From Chrysochromulina tobinii (Eukaryota > Haptophyta > Prymnesiales > Chrysochromulinaceae): a DNA stretch of 11,308 bases. Under the pieces are notes generated by a model that saw nothing but the letters and a program-made list of their open reading frames with translations, made no database searches and was not told the origin of the DNA. Both the position numbers and the translations under genes were made by a program. Location of the stretch: positions 1 to 11,308 of the forward strand of contig JWZX01001477.1 of assembly GCA_001275005.1 (NCBI GenBank). Direction: 5' to 3'. Position 1 is the stretch's first letter; each line of letters begins with the position of its first letter. Below, one piece after another: positions 1 to 6,118 of this stretch.

Positions 1-148
1 GCGTGGGCGGAGGAGGCATGGGCGGAGGAGGCGCAGGCGGTGGTGGCACCGGTGGGGGAGGCATTGGTGGCGGTGGCAACGGCGGGGGTGGAGAGAGATC
101 ATCGCCGAAGATGGGCTGGAGACAGATGCCTAGTAGCATCAGCTTCAT
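1..148 (-). CDS. Possible secreted proline-rich protein, N-terminal part only
   Basis: On the minus strand an ATG at 148-146 opens a frame that stays open to the left edge (49 codons visible). It begins MKLMLLGICLQ, which looks like a short signal peptide (basic n-region, then a hydrophobic core). After about 19 residues it changes to pentapeptide units of PPPPx (x = L, M, V, A, M, T). Such runs are typical of extracellular hydroxyproline-rich or cell-wall proteins of algae, and also of low-complexity linkers. The opposite strand of the same DNA is also open, as GGGGx units ending in a stop at 153-155, because GGN and CCN codons mirror each other. I prefer the minus frame because it has an ATG followed directly by a signal-like segment. 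A G-box-like CACGTG lies at 160-165, just upstream. The gene is cut by the window edge and its function cannot be assigned. Confidence 0.4.
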   Translation of the reverse strand, partial: MKLMLLGICLQPIFGDDLSPPPPLPPPPMPPPPVPPPPAPPPPMPPPPT

Positions 149-441
149 CAAATAGCCAGCACGTGGTACGGCAAAACCCAGCCGACGTCTAAATTGGAGT
201 GCCTTGTTTCGGCAAGCCTTTCGGGGCGACGGAGGGCTCGGTCGGCATGAAAACATCGCTTTTCATGTTAATACACACAACACGCTTTTCACAGAGGAGA
301 TTGTGGCTGTTTGATGACGCTTTTACTGGATGTCGGGTGCCGGTAGTCATTTTCACAGTAATGTTGTGAACGCGCGACGGCCGAACGACGACAGAGATTT
401 GTCGCGATAAGCGCGTGTGTTGCAGCCCAAAGCGCCCCGCG

Positions 442-463
442 CGTGATTGCAGGCGCAATCACG
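442..463. repeat. 9-bp inverted repeat, with a 13-bp direct copy at 505-517
   Basis: The arms CGTGATTGC (442-450) and GCAATCACG (455-463) are perfect complements around the loop AGGC. Loop plus right arm, AGGCGCAATCACG, recurs exactly at 505-517, where it runs into a CACGTG hexamer. A palindrome plus a spaced half-copy upstream of a gene is compatible with a binding site for a dimeric regulator. This is inference only. Confidence 0.5.
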
Positions 464-524
464 AGAGTGTGGTTTGTGTTTTGATGTTATCAAACTGAAG
501 TAGTAGGCGCAATCACGTGGATGA

Positions 525-632
525 GACCCAAAAATCTCTTCAAGTCAATCATGGATCCAACAAGTGCTGCGTAGCTCGCGCGCGATAGCGCGCTGAGCGT
601 CGTGGTTGACCAGCGCTCGCGATTTTTGGGTC
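525..632. repeat. Nested inverted repeats just upstream of the methyltransferase ATG
   Basis: The outer arms GACCCAAAAATC (525-536) and GATTTTTGGGTC (621-632) are a perfect 12-bp inverted repeat. Inside it GTCAA (544-548) pairs with TTGAC (606-610), and GCGCGC (578-583) pairs with GCGCGC (588-593) around GATA. The whole 108-bp block could fold as one interrupted stem ending 16 bases before the ATG at 649. It may be a leader structure, a small foldback element or an imperfect palindrome. No flanking target-site duplication was recognised. Confidence 0.55.
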
Positions 633-648
633 CAGTGGCAAGGTAGCA

Positions 649-1335
649 ATGCTCAGCAGCATTAGCCTCGTCACTGCTTTCCCTTTGAACGATACATGGG
701 CACTTCTGGGCAGGAGGTGCGCTAAGTACCCGATGATGGCATCTCTGCTTGAGATGGCAAAGTTAAATGAAGGAATTGTTATTGACGTTGGCGCCAACGG
801 CGGCTGCGAGATGTTTCATGCGCTTAGGAAGGGTCGACGTGTCATCGGAGTGGAGTGCCTCGGGAGCGCCTACCACGAGTTGCTCAGCATGTCTGCCATA
901 GGAGAGCATCCAAATGCGACCTTGCTGCACGTATGCGCAAGCAACGGCACCCGCATCGCTGATCTGAATCTTGCTCGCGATTCATCGAGCCTCATCGAAG
1001 CTAATGTTCGCAAGACGAGATCTGAATTGAGGAAGGTGCCAACTGTAGGGCGTGTGCGAGAGCCTGTGGTGCTGGTGCCTCTTGATGAGGTGCTTTCACC
1101 GGCTGAGCGTGTTGCGGTCATCAAGGTCGATGTGCAAGGCACAGAATATGAGGTGCTCCAAGGACTGCGGCGAACCATCGTCCGCGACCGCCCTCTGATC
1201 AGCTACGAAGACGATGCCAAATTCCTGAATAGCAGCGATCTCGGGCGCATGTTGAGGGAGCTGGGATACGCATGCCGTGATCTCGGACATTACGATAAAG
1301 TCTGCACTCATGCGCTCGCATCATCCGGTTCGTGA
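649..1335 (+). CDS. FkbM-family SAM-dependent methyltransferase
   Basis: This 228-residue protein has the hallmarks of FkbM-type methyltransferases, which move a methyl group from S-adenosylmethionine, often to hydroxyl groups of sugars or small molecules. SAM motif I is VIDVGANGG (44-52). An acidic residue ends the second strand in VIGVEC (E69). The family-typical KVDVQGTEYEVLQG lies at 159-172, and a C-terminal segment LRELGY sits near 202-207. The length matches the catalytic domain alone. The first 12 residues are mildly hydrophobic and could be a weak targeting signal. An in-frame stop at 607-609 precedes the ATG at 649, so this start is the natural one unless an upstream exon is spliced in. 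The gene converges on the ART-LRR gene, whose stop codon lies about 100 bp away. The substrate cannot be predicted. Confidence 0.85.
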   Translation: MLSSISLVTAFPLNDTWALLGRRCAKYPMMASLLEMAKLNEGIVIDVGANGGCEMFHALRKGRRVIGVECLGSAYHELLSMSAIGEHPNATLLHVCASNGTRIADLNLARDSSSLIEANVRKTRSELRKVPTVGRVREPVVLVPLDEVLSPAERVAVIKVDVQGTEYEVLQGLRRTIVRDRPLISYEDDAKFLNSSDLGRMLRELGYACRDLGHYDKVCTHALASSGS

Positions 1336-1439
1336 CCGGTGACGGGTGGTCTTGCGTTGGGACTACCAAAAAGTGCCATGTGCCTTGTGTGCCAGTATTT
1401 CTACTACGTATTTGAATCAATCTCGGCTACGTCTCTTAC

Positions 1440-4400
1440 TCAGAGATCCAGCACCATCTCGACGACCCGCCGATCAGCCTTGCGGCCAAGCACCTCCTTC
1501 GAACGCCGCACAAACGAGCCGCTACGCTCATCCACGGCTTCGCGCAGCATCTCAATGTCCGTCGGCTTGATGTCGTTGTACTTGAGGTTGAGGCTCGTGA
1601 CGGCGCACACGGTGCTCGCTCGGACCGCCTCCGCGATGGCCCGGATGCCGGCGGACGTGTACGTGCCCTTGCCGGTGCTGTGGTTGATGCCGGCGATATT
1701 ATTGAAGCTGAGATCGACGGAGGTCAGGCCTGGATGCTCGCCGATGAACGCGGCGAGCGCGACGGCGCCGTCGGGCCCGACCTCGTTCGACGGCAGCTCG
1801 AGGATCGTGAGCGCAGGCCGTATCTGCAGGTCTGCTGCGATCAGGATTGCGTCGGGCGCCTTAAGGCCCTTGTAGTAAAAGTTGACGTGTTTCTGGGTGG
1901 GACCAATCCCGCAGAGCGAGACGCGGCGCGCCTTGGCGATTGCGGCGAGCATGCGGGCCGCGTCCTTGTCGAGCTCGTTGCCGAGCACGTTGAGGGCGGT
2001 GAGTGCGCGGTTGGAGGTGAGCGCATTCGCGAGCAGCTCGATGCCGCTCGCCTCATACTTGCCGATACCGTGGGCCAAGCCGCAGAGCGAGTTGTGACTC
2101 AGGTCCACCTCGGTGAGCGACGTGTTCAGCTTGAGCGCCTGAGGGAGCGCCCGGAAAAGGACGAGTGGCAATTAGAGGCCATCAGAGGCCAGCAGAGGCC
2201 AGCGGAGTCCAGCAGAGACCATCATGGGCAATCAGAGGCCAGCAGAGGCCAGCAGAGGCCAGCAGAGGCAGTCCGTCGCAATCTCACCTGGGCGAGTGAT
2301 TCGCATGCGGTGGGCAGCAGCGCGTTAGACGCAAGGCGCAGGCTGAGCATGGCCGAATGCGGCAGGCTCAGAAAGTGGCAGAGGGCCACGAGCCCCACGA
2401 GGTCGTTGCCCCGCTTGGCAATGTCGCATGCCTCGAGAGAGAGCCATGAGAGCCGTGCGGGCAGCCCGCGGCTGAGCGCGCCCACCACGTCCGGTGAGAG
2501 CTTGCGCTTAGCAAGGTCGAGCGACGTGAGCGAGGCGCGAGACCAGAAGACTGCGACCAGTCCGTAGGCCTCCATCAGATGAAGCGGCTGCTCACCAACG
2601 AGGGCAAAAGACTGGTGCGTCGAGCGCAGCAGGCTCCGCCCGTCGTCGTGGCATGAGACGCCCTGCCGTGTTGCCAATTGCATGAGACCCTTGGGCCAGC
2701 CATCAAGAATGGAGGCGAGTGCGACTGCCTCCTGAATCGCGTCGCCGAGCGGTCCGTTGTCATTGTAGTACTCGGGCTCGTGTGACGTGAGGGAGCCGAG
2801 CTTGTCAGCGAGGAAGGTCTCGACTACCCCAGTGATGCCACCCACGGGCGATCTCGCGAGCACCTCAAGCTCGGGCAACGATGCCTCGGCCGCAGCCGCC
2901 CTGCCGGCACCCGCACAACTTGCCTCACGAGACGTGCAACTTGGCGATGCGCCCGCTCTCGGCGTGCCTCCTGCGCCGCCGGCGCTGACGGCGCGTGGCG
3001 TGCTGCCCGCACGTGGCGTGCAGCCGCTGACGCTGATCTCACGCTCTTTGAGAGGTGCTGCGGCTTGCAGGGACCCGAGGCCTGTGCGGCTTTTTGACAC
3101 CAGCGCGGCTCGTGGCTTGCTGCTGCTCCCAGATGACGTGCCCGCGTTCCACCTCGCTACCCCTTTCCGCGGGGGTGGCGCGAGCCCCAAGCGCAGCTCC
3201 TCCCAGACCTCGCGAGTTTTCACTGCGTGCAGGATGCGAAGGCTGATCTGCTCGCACATGTCCTTGACGACCTTGCGCCGTTTCGAGATGACCTGAGGCA
3301 ATCGGTGGCAAGGGGTGGTCATCAGTCGCAATCCGATCCGCGTCGCACTCGATTCAGTGTGGCAACCAGTGTGGCAACCAGCGGGTTGGAGAGTACCTGC
3401 TCGATCGTAGCGGCGTTCAGGTTGACAGACAGGCGTACGACCACCACGAGCACGCGCCCCTCGACGCGCGTCGTGAGGACTTCCAAGCCCGTCAGCGGCG
3501 CAAACAAGATCTCCTTTTCGTGGGGGTACTGGCTGAGCCAAGAGACGTCAGCTCCCCGGTCCACCATTCCCTGCTGGATCTCGAACACGATGCCAGCTCC
3601 CTTGGACTGCGACGCGTACATGAGGGCGACCTGGCGGTTGAGCGTGGTGGACATGAAAGCCGACTCGATGCCGCCGCGCACTCCAAACTCATTTGGCGTC
3701 CAAAACTCATCTGGCAGCCTGCCGCCCGAGATGCCACGGTACACCTTGGCTGCCTGCGAGAGCTTGCCCGTCTTGACGATGCACGAGTTGATGGCATGCA
3801 GCGTGCTCACGTAACCATTGCCCTTGCATGAGGCGAGCGCCGCGCCAAAGCCGCGCAGCACCGCGTTGTACTTGACGAACATCGGACCAGTGTACAGGCG
3901 GCCGCCGAAGAGCTCATGGAGGGTCATGGGCGGCTCTCCTAGAGCCTCAAGCGTGCGGTTGCGCATGGCCATGCGTGCGAGCAACTCGTCGACCTTGACG
4001 GGCTCGCGCGGCCGGGCGATGCCCTCCACGCCACGCGTCTCAACCGGCCACGGTTTCGATTGCTTTCGGTCCGGCGTCGCCACAAAGCGCCACTCCGTAT
4101 CCGAGGTCGTAGTCATCCCGTAATTCGTCGTCGTGAACGGCTCGCGAGAATCATCGCGCTCCGTGTGCTCCGCCGACATCGCCGCGTACACATTCGGATC
4201 GGGCGGGCCGATCTTGGCCTCGAGGCCTCCAAAGAACGTGCTCAAGCCGCCGTAGCTCAGTTTGAAGTTCTCGGCCGACGCAAACTTTTCGTGCAGGTCC
4301 GCGCCCGTCACCGCCTCCGACTTGGCGAACTCGTGCAGCTTTGGCAGGAGCTGGTCGACGATGGCATCGACGCCCGCGATGATGCGCTCGCGCAGGATCT

Positions 4401-4821
4401 CGCGCAGCTCGGTGCTTCCGGCCTTGCTACCCAGCCTACGCATCTCGGCGAGTTCGGCCACGCTGTCGCCCGGGGTCTTGTGCCCGAGGATCGCACTTGC
4501 CAGCGGTGAGGTCACACCAGTCGCGTCAAGCCATTTAGCGGCCGTCCACTGCTCGGCTTCCATGGGTCGCTTCCGCGCGTCAAGCGAGGTCCGGAGCTCC
4601 GCGTACAACTCGCGAAACTCAGCGAGCTCGAGCACGCCGTTGCTGTTTATGTCAAAACGCTTGAGCATCACATCGGCCTCTGCGGAGTCGGTCGGGATGC
4701 CAAGAATGTTGAGAGCCTGGAATATCTCCACGCTATCCAAGGTTCCGTTGCCGTCCATGTCGAACCGCTGGAAGACCTCCAGCACGATGTCCTTGTCGTC
4801 CGTGGCGTCAGCCGTCGCCAT
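1440..4821 (-). CDS. EF-hand / ADP-ribosyltransferase / leucine-rich-repeat protein, three exons
   Basis: Proposed exons are 4821-3397, 3292-2288 and 2138-1440, about 1042 residues in all. Two canonical EF-hand loops sit at residues 21-32 and 57-68, so calcium binding is expected. An ART domain follows at about 300-470, with R362 (VYRG), the S391-T-T motif and E435-K-E437. This is the complete R-S-ExE signature of arginine-specific mono-ADP-ribosyltransferases, which move ADP-ribose from NAD to protein arginines. A Ser/Gly/Ala/Pro linker with TPRA repeats occupies about 515-620. Around eight leucine-rich repeats fill about 728-1020, RNI/NLR-like, with segments such as LTEVDLSHNSL and LTSVDLSFNNI. 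Both junctions are CAG|G, phase 0, with GT-AG ends, and the second joins two halves of an LRR. The ATG at 4821 is the first in frame; earlier codons would need a TTG start. No signal peptide is seen. The alternative is two separate genes overlapping at 3322. The domain calls are firm and the single-gene model is likely. Confidence 0.75.
2139..2287 (-). other. Predicted intron 2 (149 nt, phase 0) of the ART-LRR gene
   Basis: The donor CAG|GTGAGA matches the consensus almost perfectly. The acceptor is CTCCCTCAG|GCG, preceded by a pyrimidine-rich GTCCTTTTCC. Splicing fuses ...ACESLAQ to ALKLNTSLTEV, restoring the leucine spacing of an LRR, which is strong support. Two thirds of the intron is a 10-bp tandem repeat. 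Retention would stop translation at 2222-2224. Confidence 0.8.
2171..2270. repeat. 10-bp minisatellite, ten units, inside intron 2
   Basis: Ten consecutive decamers close to AGCAGAGGCC (plus strand) fill 2171-2270. Four match the consensus exactly or except in the last base, and the others differ at one to a few positions (for example ATCAGAGGCC, AGCGGAGTCC). In the transcript the units read as CCTCTGCTGG, so they could add to the pyrimidine-rich character before the acceptor. Confidence 0.85.
3293..3396 (-). other. Predicted intron 1 (104 nt, phase 0) of the ART-LRR gene
   Basis: On the minus strand the donor is CAG|GTACTC and the acceptor is TTGCCTCAG|GTC, with CTGAT-like branch candidates about 30 nt before the acceptor. 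Removal joins codon Q475 to V476 with no frame change. If the intron is retained, translation stops at the TGA at 3324-3322, giving an EF-hand/ART protein of 499 residues without LRRs. The intron contains a 12-bp unit repeated twice exactly (3355-3366 and 3367-3378). Confidence 0.65.
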
Positions 4822-5186
4822 GGAACCAATGACCTCACACAAGGGACGCGATCATGGATGATGGGCGCCCGGCCCCGGTGTGGACGCCGGCCAAATGCGG
4901 CCTCCTCGCTGTGTGCCGGTAAAGATATGTACTTTACCGGTAATATCGTTTTACGACCGCGGACTCGCATTATGGCGAGCCGCCGCGGCATTTAGTTCAG
5001 TTCAGTTCAGTTTCTTCGCGGTCCCCCCACGCTCACTCCACCTCCCGTAACTATACGTCGGAAAGGGGTGGGGGAGTACGTGCCCGCGCTCACGCGTGCG
5101 TTGCCTTGGGCCGGTCACCGTCTCGACGGACGGCTCCGCTCCCCTTGGTCAACACAAGTACTGAGTACTCGCTCGCTCGGGCTACT
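4822..5186. promoter_or_regulatory. Upstream region of the ART-LRR gene
   Basis: There is no credible coding frame here. The stretch includes a 9-bp hairpin (4916-4940), nested small palindromes around 4957-4990 (CCGCGG flanks and CTCGC/GCGAG), a pentamer AGTTC repeated three times plus a variant at 4994-5013, and an 11-base palindrome GTACTGAGTAC at 5158-5168. Being directly 5' of the minus-strand ATG at 4821, it should contain that gene's promoter, but no unmistakable TATA or initiator motif is present. Confidence 0.4.
4916..4940. repeat. 9-bp perfect inverted repeat, CCGGTAAAG / CTTTACCGG
   Basis: The arms 4916-4924 and 4932-4940 are perfect complements around the 7-base AT-rich loop ATATGTA. 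The structure lies about 95-120 bp upstream of the ART-LRR start codon. It could be a dimeric transcription-factor site or a hairpin in the leader RNA. Confidence 0.55.
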
Positions 5187-5418
5187 CAATTTCGCTAGTG
5201 AGGTCGGTCTCTCCCAGCACACAGTGTGATCTCTGGTGCTCGCTGCCCCATACTCCCGGGCGGTATTGGGGTTTTTTTCAATACAAGAAAAGGCTATTTT
5301 CACAATTTCGCTAGTGAGGTCGGTCTCTCCCAGCACACAGTGTGATCTCTGGTGCTCGCTGCCCCATACTCCCGGGCGGTATTGGGGTTTTTTTCAATAC
5401 AAGAAAAGGCTATTTTCA
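5187..5418. repeat. Perfect 116-bp tandem duplication
   Basis: Copy 1 (5187-5302) and copy 2 (5303-5418) are identical at every base I compared, including the run of seven T. Each copy ends in GTATTG, GGGG, seven T, CAATAC, which is a 6-bp inverted repeat with a T-rich loop, then a purine-rich AAGAAAAGG. A further CAATACAAG follows copy 2. Perfect identity points to a recent duplication or ongoing homogenisation. I see no coding frame shared by the copies and no tRNA-like or 5S-like fold. Confidence 0.9.
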
Positions 5419-5426
5419 ATACAAGA

Positions 5427-5504
5427 TATCAGTATATATCATTACATATCACGTTGCTATCATTGTGTATCATTGTGTATCATCGTCGATATCACAATAT
5501 ATCA
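5427..5504. repeat. Eight TATCA motifs spaced 10-12 bp apart in an AT-rich island
   Basis: TATCA begins at 5427, 5437, 5447, 5458, 5468, 5478, 5490 and 5500. Seven intervals total 73 bp, a mean of 10.4, close to one helical turn. Two neighbouring units are identical decamers (CATTGTGTAT at 5461-5480). The island is strikingly AT-rich against its GC-rich surroundings. It is either a degenerate 10-bp minisatellite or a row of protein-binding sites on one face of the helix. Confidence 0.7.
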
Positions 5505-5528
5505 TGTCCCTCGGCGACACATGATATA
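5498..5528. repeat. 10-bp inverted repeat TATATCATGT / ACATGATATA
   Basis: The arms 5498-5507 and 5519-5528 are perfect complements separated by the 11-base GC-rich loop CCCTCGGCGAC. The left arm contains the last TATCA of the adjacent cluster, so the hairpin presents the same motif in both orientations. Confidence 0.6.
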
Positions 5529-5532
5529 ACGG

Positions 5533-5557
5533 TATATAAAAACCCTTTTGGGTTTTT
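5533..5557 (+). promoter_or_regulatory. TATA-like box followed by an 8-bp hairpin
   Basis: TATATAAAA (5533-5541) is a textbook TATA sequence on the plus strand. It overlaps a perfect 8-bp inverted repeat, AAAAACCC (5538-5545) and GGGTTTTT (5550-5557), with loop TTTT. The first plus-strand ATG (5559-5561) is too close to be a normal distance from a TATA box, and its frame (74 codons, ending at 5783) resembles nothing I know. The element may be a promoter for a non-coding RNA or the end of a mobile element. Function is unproven. Confidence 0.35.
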
Positions 5558-6118
5558 TATGGTCCTAGAGACCTTTCTCAGATCGCCGCGAGTCCACCCC
5601 TTCTACAACCCGACTCCCGCAGAATGGCGGTCACCATCACGAATGACCAGACAGACGAACATCTCCTTCAAAGAACCTCTCGAGCACCCTCTTGAAGACG
5701 CAGCTTGGAGGCTCTCCCACGCTGCGCGCGCACGACAAATCACGAACAACAAACAAATCCGGAGCCCTGCACGGCCACCTTGACTTGCCACCAACAATCG
5801 CTGACCATGCGCGAAGCGCCTGCCCGAAAGCCAGCAGATTCCCAATGACACTCGCCACTCCGCTTGTCACCTCAGCAGCCTCAGCCAGCGCACGCCCGAG
5901 CTCAACCCAGGTAGCCTGTTCTGGAGCCGACGACGTCTTCGTGACAAGAGGGGGCCGGCTGTGGGAACATGCCTTTCAGGGCCGGCGCTCGCGAACCCCA
6001 CAGATGTTAGATCGACTTTTTCTGTACCCGTGTCCCGGCTCCCGCCTCCGCCCGGTGTTATTGAACCGTAATCCTGCGAGTACAGTCGAGTGACGTGAGC
6101 ACAGAACCCCGTAGCAAG
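5558..6118. other. Spacer with weak open frames on both strands, no supported gene
   Basis: This GC-rich stretch has a plus-strand ATG frame at 5559-5783 (74 codons) and a longer plus frame to 6093 that lacks an ATG. On the minus strand a frame is open from about 5965 to 5637. It contains a stretch that reads as an Ala-rich amphipathic helix (LGRALAEAAEVTSGVASVIG) and is preceded by TTCCCACAG, a plausible splice acceptor. That could be an exon or decayed gene fragment, but no family is recognised and there is no usable start. The right end also holds the 3' flank of the zinc-repeat gene. Confidence 0.3.

Larger units (their letters stand above)
149..648. other. Non-coding spacer between two divergent genes, rich in inverted repeats
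   Basis: This 500-base stretch separates the minus-strand proline-rich start from the plus-strand methyltransferase. I see no convincing coding frame; the short open frames lack protein-like composition. It holds two CACGTG hexamers (160-165 and 514-519), a 9-bp inverted repeat at 442-463, a 13-bp direct repeat of part of that hairpin at 505-517, and a 12-bp inverted repeat (525-536 with 621-632) enclosing smaller ones. It is the natural place for a bidirectional promoter, but no clear TATA box is seen. Confidence 0.6.

Noticed and set aside
2171-2270. Possible CRISPR-like array
   Set aside because: The 10-bp units have no spacers and lie inside a eukaryotic intron, so this is a minisatellite.
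1680-2567. Plus-strand frame of 295 codons across the LRR region
   Set aside because: It is antisense to well-formed LRR exons and runs through the intron minisatellite. Its composition is that of reverse-complemented GC-rich coding DNA.
2222-3541. Taking the LRR frame as a gene starting near 3541 or at the ATG at 3322
   Set aside because: The 3541 start would be a TTG, and the frame from 3541 to 3293 overlaps the ART coding frame. A consensus acceptor at 3293 and a matching donor at 3397 give a cleaner fused gene, although a separate LRR gene is not fully excluded.
4822-4842. Seven extra codons before the ART gene ATG
   Set aside because: They would require a TTG start. The ATG at 4821 is the first standard start in this frame.
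5187-5418. Tandem small-RNA or tRNA genes ending in T-runs
   Set aside because: No cloverleaf, A-box/B-box pair or 5S-like structure could be found in the 116-bp unit. Only the T-run is suggestive.
5236-5783. Plus-strand frames through the 116-bp duplication and AT-rich island
   Set aside because: They encode the duplicated non-coding block and isoleucine/histidine-rich runs from the TATCA repeats, with no protein-like conservation.
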